Positions 1 through 6,648 of a DNA stretch of 19,075 nucleotides are shown here, piece by piece (the stretch's first letter is position 1; each line of letters starts with the position of its first letter). The stretch comes from Actinomycetes bacterium (lineage in GTDB: Bacteria > Actinomycetota > Acidimicrobiia > Acidimicrobiales > Microtrichaceae): contig JAEXGP010000026.1 in NCBI GenBank assembly GCA_023450775.1, positions 1 to 19,075 on the forward strand, read 5' to 3'. Under the pieces are notes generated by a model. It saw only the letters and a list, made by a program, of their open reading frames with translations. It searched no databases and was not told where the DNA came from. The position numbers and the translations under genes are program-made.

Positions 1-2
1 GC

Positions 3-134
3 GCCAACGGCTACATCTACGACCGCACCACCTGCGCCCAGAGCTTCTCGAACTTCGGCTACACGGCCATCAACACCAACAACACGATCACCATCCGCCT
101 CTGGGACGGCTACGACCTGCTCACCAAAATCTGA
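3..134 (+). CDS. C-terminal fragment of an unrecognised, possibly secreted protein
   Basis: The frame that opens at base 3 runs without a stop to TGA at 132-134, giving 43 residues. The gene starts left of the window. The visible tail is rich in Asn, Thr, Tyr and other aromatics (for example NFGYTAINTNNTITIRLWDGY) and has one Cys. Polar and aromatic tails of this kind are common in exported beta-rich proteins, but no domain can be named. A palindromic repeat array begins just after the stop, and the next gene, uvrB, converges on this one. Codon use, with C or G at most third positions, fits a real gene. The function is unknown. Confidence 0.55.
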   Translation, partial: ANGYIYDRTTCAQSFSNFGYTAINTNNTITIRLWDGYDLLTKI

Positions 135-140
135 TCGACG

Positions 141-320
141 CCCGACCGCCGAACTTGGGCACCACAAACCACCGGTTGGTCGCTCAGGCCCAAGTTCGGC
201 GGGCGCCGTCCAACTTGTACGCCACGCGCCCATTGGGCGACCGCCACGTACAAGTTCGATGGGCGCCGTCCAACTTGTACGGGACGCGCCACATGGGCGA
301 CCGCCACGTACAAGTTCGGC
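141..320. repeat. Three-unit 60-bp palindromic repeat array
   Basis: Three 60-bp units (141-200, 201-260, 261-320) each hold AACTTG followed exactly 39 bp later by CAAGTT, at 152/191, 212/251 and 272/311. Units 2 and 3 are nearly identical; unit 1 has a different loop. Each unit is an inverted repeat. Unit 1 pairs GCCGAACTTGGGC (148-160) with GCCCAAGTTCGGC (188-200). Units 2 and 3 pair AACTTGTACG with CGTACAAGTT (212-221/247-256 and 272-281/307-316). The array lies between convergent genes, so it may act as a bidirectional terminator. Its fixed geometry also matches the pair at 9849-9968. Confidence 0.85.
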
Positions 321-360
321 GGCGGTGCGGGTGCAGCGGCCGGGCCGTCGGCCGGGACGG

Positions 361-2442
361 TCAGGCGCCGCCGGCGTTGCGGAGCTCGCGCTTGAGCTCC
401 TTGACCTCGTCGCGGAGGCGGGCCGCCTCTTCGAAGCGAAGGTCGGCCGACGCCTGGTGCATCTCGTCCTCGAGCAGCTGGATGAGCGCGCCCAGGTCCT
501 GCGGCGGCAGGTCGGCGAACTGCTCGGCGCGGGCCCGCTCCCCCGGCCGGCGCTTGCGGCGTCCGCCACCGGGGACCGGGGCGCCGTCGGCGCCGCGGAG
601 GTCGGCGAGGATGTCGGTCACCGCCTTCTGCACCGACGTGGGGTCGATGCCGTGCTCGGCGTTGTACTCCTGCTGCAGGCCACGGCGACGGTTGGTCTCG
701 GAGATGGCCCGGTTCATGGAGTCCGTGACCTTGTCCGCGTACATGACGACCTGGCCGTTCACGTTCCGCGCCGCGCGCCCGATCATCTGCACCAGCGAGG
801 TCTCGGAGCGCAGGAAGCCCTCCTTGTCCGCGTCGAGGATGGCCACCAGCGAGACCTCGGGGATGTCCAGGCCCTCGCGCAGGAGGTTGATGCCGACCAG
901 GACGTCGAACTCGCCGAGGCGCAGGTCCCGGACCAGCTCGATGCGCTGGAGGGTGTCCACCTCGGAGTGCAGGTACCGCACCTTCACGCCCATCTCGAGC
1001 AGGTAGTCGGTGAGGTCCTCGGCCATCTTCTTGGTGAGCGTGGTGACCAGCACCCGCTCCCCCTTGGTGACCCGGTCGTTGATCTGGGTGAGCAGGTCGT
1101 CGATCTGACCCTTGGTGGGTTTGATCACGACCTCGGGGTCGATCAGGCCGGTGGGGCGCACGACCTGCTCGACCACCCGCGACGAGTGCTCGAGCTCCCA
1201 TGGCCCCGGCGTGGCCGACAGGAAGATGGTCTGGCCCGCCCGCTGCAGCCACTCCTCGAAGCGGAGGGGTCGGTTGTCGGCCGCCGAGGGCAGACGGAAC
1301 CCGTGCTCGATCAGCACCTCCTTGCGGGAGCGGTCGCCCTCGTACTGGCCGTGCAGCTGCGGGATGGTCTGGTGTGACTCGTCGACGATCGTCAGGTAGT
1401 CCGACGGGAAGTAGTCGATGAGCGTGCTGGGCGCCTCGCCGGGGCCACGGCCCTCCATGGGCGCCGAGTAGTTCTCGACCCCGTTGCAGAAGCCCATCTC
1501 CCGCAGCATCTCCAGGTCGTACTCGGTGCGCATGCGGAGGCGCTGCGCCTCGAGGAGCTTGCCCTCCTTCTCGAAGTGGGCGAGGCGCTCCTGGAGCTCG
1601 ACCTCGATGCGGCCGATCGCGGCCTGCAGCCGCTCGTCCGACACCACGTAGTGGGTCTTGGCGAAGATCAGCACGTCGTCCAGCTGGTCCACCTTCTCGC
1701 CCGTGAGCGGGTCGACCACGCTGATCGCCTCGACGTCGTCGCCGAACAGCTCGATGCGGACCGCCGTCTCCTCGTAGGCCGGCTGCACCTCGATCACGTC
1801 GCCCCGGACCCGGAACTTGCCGCGGCTGAGGGCCACGTCGTTGCGCTCGTACTGCAGGTGGACGAGCTGGCGGAGCAGGTCCCGCTGGTCGACCACGTCG
1901 CCGACGCGCAGCGTGAAGAACCGTGAGGCGTACTCGTCGGGCGAGCCGAGGCCGTAGATGCAGCTGACCGACGCGACGACGATCGTGTCCCGCCGGGTCA
2001 GCAGCGACGACGTGGCCGCGTGGCGCAGGCGCTCGATCTCGTCGTTCACGGAGGAGTCCTTCTCGATGAAGGTGTCCGTGGTCGCGATGTACGCCTCGGG
2101 TTGGTAGTAGTCGTAGTAGGAGACGAAGTACTCGACCCGGTTGTTGGGGAAGAACTCCCGGAACTCGTTGGCCAGCTGTGCGGCGAGGCTCTTGTTGGGT
2201 GCCAGCACCAGCGTGGGACGCTGCACCTGCTCGATGGTCCAGGCGATGGTCGCCGACTTGCCGGACCCCGTGATGCCGAGGAGCGTCTGGAACCGCTCGC
2301 CGCAGTGCACGCCGTCGGCCAACGCCTCGATGGCCTTGGGCTGGTCGCCCGCCGGCCGGAACTCGCTCTCGACCTTGAACGGCCGGACCATCTTCGGTTC
2401 GGCGCGCTTGCGAGTTGCGGTGTTGTCACCCACGTGTGCCAC
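361..2442 (-). CDS. uvrB: UvrABC excinuclease subunit B
   Basis: UvrB is the damage-verifying DNA helicase subunit of nucleotide excision repair. It is loaded by UvrA and recruits UvrC. The 693-residue protein carries Walker A GITGSGKS at 56-63, the aromatic beta-hairpin region FVSYYDYYQPEAY at 106-118, the Walker B/DEAD-like VDESH at 353-357, helicase motif VI QMIGRAARN at 552-560 and a C-terminal UVR domain at about 650-685. Length and motif order are complete for the family. The start is a GTG at 2442, preceded by TAGCCT seven bases upstream, which suits a leaderless mRNA. An internal ATG at 2391 (residue 18) begins closer to the usual family N-terminus, and neither has a good ribosome-binding site. 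It lies 85 bp downstream of coaE on the same strand, a pairing common in actinobacteria. No uvrA or uvrC is in the window. Confidence 0.97.
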   Translation of the reverse strand: MAHVGDNTATRKRAEPKMVRPFKVESEFRPAGDQPKAIEALADGVHCGERFQTLLGITGSGKSATIAWTIEQVQRPTLVLAPNKSLAAQLANEFREFFPNNRVEYFVSYYDYYQPEAYIATTDTFIEKDSSVNDEIERLRHAATSSLLTRRDTIVVASVSCIYGLGSPDEYASRFFTLRVGDVVDQRDLLRQLVHLQYERNDVALSRGKFRVRGDVIEVQPAYEETAVRIELFGDDVEAISVVDPLTGEKVDQLDDVLIFAKTHYVVSDERLQAAIGRIEVELQERLAHFEKEGKLLEAQRLRMRTEYDLEMLREMGFCNGVENYSAPMEGRGPGEAPSTLIDYFPSDYLTIVDESHQTIPQLHGQYEGDRSRKEVLIEHGFRLPSAADNRPLRFEEWLQRAGQTIFLSATPGPWELEHSSRVVEQVVRPTGLIDPEVVIKPTKGQIDDLLTQINDRVTKGERVLVTTLTKKMAEDLTDYLLEMGVKVRYLHSEVDTLQRIELVRDLRLGEFDVLVGINLLREGLDIPEVSLVAILDADKEGFLRSETSLVQMIGRAARNVNGQVVMYADKVTDSMNRAISETNRRRGLQQEYNAEHGIDPTSVQKAVTDILADLRGADGAPVPGGGRRKRRPGERARAEQFADLPPQDLGALIQLLEDEMHQASADLRFEEAARLRDEVKELKRELRNAGGA

Positions 2443-2449
2443 GTCGAGC

Positions 2450-2455
2450 AGGCTA
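2450..2455 (-). promoter_or_regulatory. Candidate -10 element for leaderless uvrB
   Basis: On the minus strand TAGCCT (TANNNT) is followed by seven bases and then the GTG at 2442. A start site at the first base of the codon would give a leaderless message. No clear -35 is visible. Confidence 0.35.
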
Positions 2456-2499
2456 CGTCGGGCCTGTGACAGCGGCCCGCTCGCGATCTGTGTGTGGAT

Positions 2500-2518
2500 C
2501 CGGACACTCTGTGTCCGG
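2500..2518. terminator. Short hairpin between coaE and uvrB
   Basis: CCGGACAC (2500-2507) pairs perfectly with GTGTCCGG (2511-2518) around a three-base loop. It sits 10 bp past the coaE stop. There is no T-tract on either strand, so it may be a weak terminator, an RNA-stability stem or a protein-binding dyad. Confidence 0.4.
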
Positions 2519-2527
2519 GCGCGACCC

Positions 2528-3142
2528 CTATATCACGGGGCCCTCTGTCGCCGGGAGGGTCTGGATCCAGGCCCAGGCCTTGTCGACCTCGAGCTCCAGC
2601 GCCTCGGGGTCGCCGTGGTTGTCGACCACGAAGTCGGCCTTGGACAGCCGGTGCTCGCGCTCCATCTGGTTCGCGATCCGGTTGCGGGCGTCCTCCTCGG
2701 TGAACCCCCGGTGCTCCACGAGCCGGGCGATCGCCACCTCGGGGTCGAGGTCCACCACGATCGTGCCGACCAGCCCGGGCCAGCCGGCCTCGGCGAGCAG
2801 CGGGATGTCCAGCACGACCACGTGATCGGTGCCGCGCTGCTCCTCGATGCGGCGCTCGATCTCGGTGTGGACCCGTGGGTGCACGATCGCTCCCAGGTCC
2901 GCGAGCGCCTGCGGGTCCGTGAACACCACCTGGGCCACCGCGGCCCGGTCGAGCGAGCCGTCCTCGGCCACGATCCCCGACCCGAAGCGCTCCACCATCT
3001 CGCCGAACACCTCGGTGCCCGGTTGTTGGAGCTCCTTGACGATCGCGTCCGCGTCGACGATCACCGCCCCGCGCCGGGCCAGCGACGCCGACACCGACGA
3101 CTTGCCCGCTCCGATCCCACCCGTCAGTCCGACCAGCAGCAC
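2528..3142 (-). CDS. coaE: Dephospho-CoA kinase
   Basis: CoaE phosphorylates the 3'-hydroxyl of dephospho-CoA with ATP, the last step of CoA synthesis in the cytoplasm. The chosen 204-residue protein begins VLLVGLTGGIGAGKS, with the P-loop GGIGAGKS at 8-15. It then has DADAI at 30-34, HPRV at 88-91 and DIPLL at 112-116, all typical of the family. The frame stays open upstream to 3325, but the extra 61 residues look non-homologous and low in complexity. The GTG at 3142 puts the P-loop at the usual distance from the N-terminus and gives the usual length of about 200. A TAGGTT seven bases upstream suggests leaderless translation. It is followed by uvrB and is divergent from the sensor kinase at 3320. 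Confidence 0.95.
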   Translation of the reverse strand: MLLVGLTGGIGAGKSSVSASLARRGAVIVDADAIVKELQQPGTEVFGEMVERFGSGIVAEDGSLDRAAVAQVVFTDPQALADLGAIVHPRVHTEIERRIEEQRGTDHVVVLDIPLLAEAGWPGLVGTIVVDLDPEVAIARLVEHRGFTEEDARNRIANQMEREHRLSKADFVVDNHGDPEALELEVDKAWAWIQTLPATEGPVI

Positions 3143-3149
3143 GCCGCGG

Positions 3150-3155
3150 AACCTA
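3150..3155 (-). promoter_or_regulatory. Candidate -10 element for leaderless coaE
   Basis: Minus-strand TAGGTT lies seven bases before the GTG at 3142. The 11-mer CCGGTAGGTTC around it recurs exactly upstream of the acyltransferase gene, at 13309-13319. Confidence 0.4.
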
Positions 3156-3319
3156 CCGGACACGAGCGCCCGCGCCCGCCACGGCGACCCCGTCCGAGGG
3201 GTTCTGAGGAATTTCCCAAAGTCCGGACGATCGGCTGCCGATGGATGGACGACCGACGACCCCGCTGGGAACCAGCGCTCACCCAACCAACCGACCTTCG
3301 ACCCTCGGGACGATCCTCC

Positions 3320-5203
3320 ATGCACACCGCGCCGCCGGGAGATCAGATCTCACCAACCGATCCGCCACCGCAGCCGGAAGGTCGCGCGCCCAGACAGAGC
3401 ACCGGTGTGGTCGATCGGCTGCGCGACCGCCTGCGGCGGGACCTGCGCGAGGCGCTCATCGACCCGTCGCAGCAGCCCACGGGCGACTTCGACATCGTCG
3501 CCCAGCAGCTGCCGAGCATGGGCGTCGACCGGGTGGCCAGCTTCAACAGCCTGATCACGGCCATGCGCCTGGCCACCACGGCCATCTCGCTGCTGCTCGT
3601 CGCCAGCCGGCTGGACCAGTTCGGCAACTCGGTGAAGGTCTGGACGGCCGTCATCGTCAGCTACGCGATCTTCCGGGCGTTCCGCCCGATCCGCTACGAG
3701 AACGACCTGCAGTCGCTCCTGCGGGTGCTCGCCGAGGTCGCGCTGCACGTCGCCGCCGTCGTGATGACCGGCTACTGGCAGTCGCCGCTGATCTTCACGC
3801 TCCTCACGGCGGTCACCGTCGCCGGCCTCGCCCGGGGCTTCGGCTTCTCGATCCGGATCGCGGTCGTCACGATCCTCGCCGTCAGCTTCCCCTACATCCT
3901 CGAGTCGTCGGACCAGCGTGAGGCGTTCCTCCAGTCCGCGTCGTGGGGCGGGATCGTCATGCTGGTGGCGCTCATCGCCGGCTACGCCCGCCGCATCTCC
4001 GGCGAGGCGGACCGCGAGCGCGAGCTGGCGATGGACCGGCTCAGCCGGCTGTCGGACGCCAACGCGCTCCTGTACTCGCTGCACCGGGTCACCCAGACGC
4101 TGCCGGCGTCGCTCGACCTCGGCGACGTCCTCGACTCCACGCTCAGCCGCATGAAGTCGCTCGTCGCGTACGACAGCGTCGCCGTGCTGCTGTTCGACGA
4201 GACCGACGGCCACTGGGAGGTCGTGCGGCACCAGGGCCTGCACGTGCCGGCCCGCCTGGGCCCCACCGAGCTGCCCCTGGGCCTCAAGCAGGCGATCACC
4301 GAGAGCCGGCCGATCTACGTCGCCGACCTCCAGCAGGACGGGCCCGGCCTGTCGGACCGCTCCGGCTCGGGCATCTACACCGTGCTGTCGGCCCGCGGCG
4401 CCATCATCGGCCTGCTGGCGATCGAGCACAGCGACTTCGAGCACTTCACCTCCCGCGACGTCGAGCTCATCGAGGGCTTCGTCGCCCCCGCCTCGCTCGC
4501 CCTCGACAACGCCCGGTGGTTCGCCCGCCTGCGCACGGTCGGCGCCGACGAGGAGCGGACCCGCATCGCCCGCGACCTCCACGACCGCATCGGTCAGTCG
4601 CTCGCCTACCTGGCCTTCTCGCTCGACCGACTGGTCGAGCGCGACGAGACCGGCGAGTCGGTCACCGAGGACCTGTCCCAGCTCCGCGAGGACGTCCGCG
4701 GCGTCATCCGCGAGGTCCGCGACACCCTCTACGACCTGCGCACCGACGTCTCCGAGGAGCAGGGCATCGGCGCCGTGCTCGAGCAGTACGTCAGCCGCGT
4801 CGGCGAGCGCAGCCGCCTGACGATCCAGGTCGAGGCCGACAAGGACGCCCGCCTGCCCATCCTGCAGGAGCGCGAGATGTGGCGCATCGCCCAGGAGGCG
4901 CTCGCCAACGTGGAGCGCCACGCCCGTGCCACCGCGGTCCGGATCGTGTGGCGCTGCGACGGCGAACGCGCCCTGATCGACGTCACCGACAACGGCGTCG
5001 GCTTCGAGGCCGCCACCGCCGGCCGGCTGGACTCCTACGGCGTGCTCGGCATGCGGGAGCGGGCCTCCAGCATCGGCGCCTCGCTCGAGATCCTCAGCGC
5101 CCCTGGTCGTGGCACCCGGGTCCGCTGCTCGCTCAACCCCAACGAGCCCGGGACCCCGGGCCCTGCACAACCGGCCCTCGCGGCCATCGGACACCGGAGG
5201 TGA
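3320..5203 (+). CDS. Membrane-bound NarL-type sensor histidine kinase with GAF domain
   Basis: This 627-residue sensor kinase autophosphorylates on His and passes the phosphate to a response regulator, almost certainly the next gene. A Pro-rich N-terminus is followed by about six membrane segments (roughly 78-97, 106-123, 133-151, 157-174, 178-195, 209-223) and a GAF-like domain at about 262-400. The HisKA_3 box RDLHDRIGQ at 418-426 carries the predicted phospho-acceptor His421. The ATPase domain has QEALANVERHA at 525-535, DNGVGF at 557-562 and GMRERA at 577-582. A low-complexity tail of about 20 residues ends the protein. The ATG at 3320 was preferred; an in-frame ATG at 3245 would add 25 residues, and neither has a strong ribosome-binding site. 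The sensed signal is unknown. The kinase stop TGA at 5201-5203 directly abuts the Shine-Dalgarno of the regulator, so the two are co-transcribed. Confidence 0.93.
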   Translation: MHTAPPGDQISPTDPPPQPEGRAPRQSTGVVDRLRDRLRRDLREALIDPSQQPTGDFDIVAQQLPSMGVDRVASFNSLITAMRLATTAISLLLVASRLDQFGNSVKVWTAVIVSYAIFRAFRPIRYENDLQSLLRVLAEVALHVAAVVMTGYWQSPLIFTLLTAVTVAGLARGFGFSIRIAVVTILAVSFPYILESSDQREAFLQSASWGGIVMLVALIAGYARRISGEADRERELAMDRLSRLSDANALLYSLHRVTQTLPASLDLGDVLDSTLSRMKSLVAYDSVAVLLFDETDGHWEVVRHQGLHVPARLGPTELPLGLKQAITESRPIYVADLQQDGPGLSDRSGSGIYTVLSARGAIIGLLAIEHSDFEHFTSRDVELIEGFVAPASLALDNARWFARLRTVGADEERTRIARDLHDRIGQSLAYLAFSLDRLVERDETGESVTEDLSQLREDVRGVIREVRDTLYDLRTDVSEEQGIGAVLEQYVSRVGERSRLTIQVEADKDARLPILQEREMWRIAQEALANVERHARATAVRIVWRCDGERALIDVTDNGVGFEAATAGRLDSYGVLGMRERASSIGASLEILSAPGRGTRVRCSLNPNEPGTPGPAQPALAAIGHRR

Positions 5204-5207
5204 CCAC

Positions 5208-5855
5208 ATGGCCATCCGACTGATGCTGGCCGACGACCACCGCATGCTGCGCGAGGGACTGCGACGGTCGATGACCGACGCCGGCTTCGACGTCATCGGC
5301 GAGGCGGGCGACGGCGTCGAAGCCGTCAAGCTGGCGCTCGAGCTCAGCCCCGACGTCATCCTGATGGACGTCACCATGCCCAACTGCGACGGCGTGGAGG
5401 CGTGCCGGCAGGTCAAGAGCACGGGGACCGAGACCAAGGTCGTCATGCTCACGATGCACGCCGACCAGGACGTGCTGACCAACGCCATCCGCGCCGGCGC
5501 CATCGGCTACCTCACCAAGGACTGCAGCACCCGCGAGATCGCCGAGGCGGTCCGCATGGCGGCCGAGGGCGACACCGTCCTCTCGCCGCAGCTCGCCCGG
5601 TCGATGCTCGAGGAGGTCCGCCGGATCGACGAGCCCCGCACCGCCGAGGAGGACCGGGTCGTCACCAAGCGCGAGGAAGAGGTCCTGCAGCTCATCGCCG
5701 ACGGCTGCTCCACGCCCGAGGTCGCCGCGAGCCTCTTCATCTCGCAGAAGACCGTCAAGAACCACCTGGCGTCGATCTACCAGAAGCTCGACGCCCGTGA
5801 CCGCACCCAGGCCGTCCTCCAGGCGGTCCGGATGGGCATCGTCTCGCTCGACTGA
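5208..5855 (+). CDS. NarL/LuxR-family response regulator
   Basis: This 215-residue DNA-binding response regulator is the partner of the kinase just upstream. The receiver domain (about 3-120) has acidic residues Asp9 and Asp10, the phospho-acceptor Asp54 in ILMDVTMPN, Thr82 and Lys104. The LuxR-type helix-turn-helix lies at about 153-203 (TKREEEVLQLIADG to KNHLASIYQKL). All key residues are present, so it should be switched on by phosphorylation. The ATG at 5208 follows CCGGAGGTGACCAC, where GGAGG at 5196-5200 touches the kinase stop codon, indicating coupled translation. The gene lies 141 bp upstream of the first Flp pilin, so pilin transcription is a plausible target. That link is inferred from position only. 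Confidence 0.95.
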   Translation: MAIRLMLADDHRMLREGLRRSMTDAGFDVIGEAGDGVEAVKLALELSPDVILMDVTMPNCDGVEACRQVKSTGTETKVVMLTMHADQDVLTNAIRAGAIGYLTKDCSTREIAEAVRMAAEGDTVLSPQLARSMLEEVRRIDEPRTAEEDRVVTKREEEVLQLIADGCSTPEVAASLFISQKTVKNHLASIYQKLDARDRTQAVLQAVRMGIVSLD

Positions 5856-5955
5856 GCAGGACGGCCCGGCCCGGTTGGTCCGAACGGCCTATCAAGCGGC
5901 CCCCACCGGCGTCGATACACATTGTGGCGGAGTCGCCTCCCGGCGGATCCGGCAA

Positions 5956-5973
5956 CAGCACCAGCACCAGCAC
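5956..5973 (+). repeat. (CAGCAC)3 hexanucleotide repeat in the flp1 leader
   Basis: CAGCAC is repeated three times head to tail between 5956 and 5973, eight bases before the ribosome-binding site of the first pilin. Length change would alter leader spacing but not a reading frame, unless the weak upstream TTG at 5922 is used. Confidence 0.6.
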
Positions 5974-5996
5974 CTACCAACGGGAGACAACCCAAA

Positions 5997-6182
5997 ATGA
6001 TGGTTCAGTTCGACTTCCTCAAGACGTGGCTCAAGGCTCAGGCCAAGACCGAGCGTGGCGCCTCCCTCGTGGAGTACGCCCTCCTGGTCGCCCTGATCGC
6101 CGTGGTCTGCATCGCCGCCGTGTCGTTCATCGGCTCGAACGCGAAGGACAAGTTCTCCGAGGTCGGCACGTCGCTCAACTGA
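5997..6182 (+). CDS. flp: Flp/Tad-type pilin
   Basis: A 61-residue class IVb (Flp) prepilin, the major subunit of Tad pili used for surface attachment. A short basic leader (KTERG) ends at the predicted prepilin-peptidase site G|ASLVEYALL. The Glu at +5 and Tyr at +6 are the family hallmark. A hydrophobic helix, about ALLVALIAVVCIAAVSFIG, follows, then a short polar tail. The ATG at 5997 has GGGAG ten bases upstream at 5982-5986; a second ATG follows at once at 6000. The gene follows the two-component system and precedes a second pilin, with a terminator between them. No Tad ATPase, secretin or prepilin peptidase is in the window, so assembly genes must lie elsewhere. Confidence 0.93.
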   Translation: MMVQFDFLKTWLKAQAKTERGASLVEYALLVALIAVVCIAAVSFIGSNAKDKFSEVGTSLN

Positions 6183-6202
6183 GTCTGACTCGTCCGGCAT
6201 CC

Positions 6203-6239
6203 GAGGGACGGGTCGCTCGACCCGTCCCTCTGCCATTTT
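6203..6239 (+). terminator. Intrinsic terminator between the two pilin genes
   Basis: GAGGGACGGGTC (6203-6214) pairs perfectly with GACCCGTCCCTC (6219-6230) around GCTC. ATTTTC follows at 6235-6240. This is the best intrinsic terminator in the window on the (+) strand. It should end most flp1 transcripts and let only read-through reach the second pilin. Confidence 0.75.
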
Positions 6240-6258
6240 CGGCCCGAGAGGAGGCCCC

Positions 6259-6441
6259 ATGCGACGTCTCGTCACCTGGTTCTCCCGGTCGGTCCGACGG
6301 CTCGAGCGGGGAGCCAGCCTCGTGGAGTACGCCCTCCTGCTGGCGCTGATCGCACTCGTGTGCGCGTCGGCGCTGCAGTTCCTGGGGGACGGCACCAGCG
6401 GCAGTCTCGATCGATCGGGATCCAGCATCTTCGTCCCCTGA
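6259..6441 (+). CDS. Second Flp/Tad-type pilin
   Basis: A 60-residue Flp prepilin paralogous to the one at 5997. It has a basic leader with RRLERG, then the cleavage motif G|ASLVEYALL with Glu +5 and Tyr +6, and a hydrophobic helix ALLLALIALVCASALQFLG. The tail is Ser/Gly rich and differs from that of the first pilin. The ATG at 6259 has a strong AGGAGG at 6248-6253 with five bases spacing. It lies 76 bp downstream of the first pilin, beyond a strong terminator, so it may be expressed at a lower level as a minor pilin or have its own promoter. Nothing else of the Tad system is nearby. Confidence 0.9.
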   Translation: MRRLVTWFSRSVRRLERGASLVEYALLLALIALVCASALQFLGDGTSGSLDRSGSSIFVP

Positions 6442-6530
6442 CGGAGCGGCTGGGCACGTCAGCCGACCGGACACCGATCCGGAGATACGACGACAGAGTC
6501 GATCCGGGCGATGCGTCCGGAATCGCACAC

Positions 6531-6568
6531 CCGGCGGACGGGCCTCGATGAGGAGACCCGTCCGCCGG
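6531..6568. terminator. Strong hairpin downstream of the second pilin
   Basis: CCGGCGGACGGG (6531-6542) pairs perfectly with CCCGTCCGCCGG (6557-6568). The 14-base loop can itself fold as CCTC-GAT-GAGG. It lies between convergent genes and lacks a T-tract. It shares CCGGCGGACG with the next hairpin, offset by 61 bp. Confidence 0.55.
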
Positions 6569-6589
6569 CGCGTTCGGCGGGAGCCACCA

Positions 6590-6628
6590 CCCCGGCGGAC
6601 GTGTCCCCCAGGGACGCGTCCGTCGGGG
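6590..6628. terminator. Second, 18-bp hairpin between flp2 and gntR
   Basis: Bases 6590-6607 pair with 6611-6628 around the loop CCA, with only two G-T wobble positions. The stem ends 20 bp before the stop codon of the convergent regulator, so it is a good candidate for a bidirectional transcription end. No T-tract is present. Confidence 0.55.
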
Positions 6629-6648
6629 TGTCGTCCGTCGTGCGCGGC

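Noticed and set aside
141..320. Possible small CRISPR array
   Set aside because: Only three units occur, the whole 60 bp is repeated with no unique spacers, each unit is itself a long palindrome, and no cas gene is present.
2443..2527. SOS (LexA) box for uvrB
   Set aside because: No CGAAC-N4-GTTCG-like sequence is present in the coaE-uvrB gap; the dyad at 2500-2518 has a different sequence.
3201..3220. GGAATTTCCC dyad between coaE and the sensor kinase as an operator
   Set aside because: It is too short and isolated to separate from chance; there is no second copy near the pilins.
3350..5503. Very long open frame antisense to the sensor kinase, and similar ones antisense to aconitase (7483-9774) and the membrane protein (9435-11564)
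   Set aside because: High GC at third positions suppresses stops on the opposite strand. Their translations are low-complexity and lack domains, while the sense frames have clear motifs.
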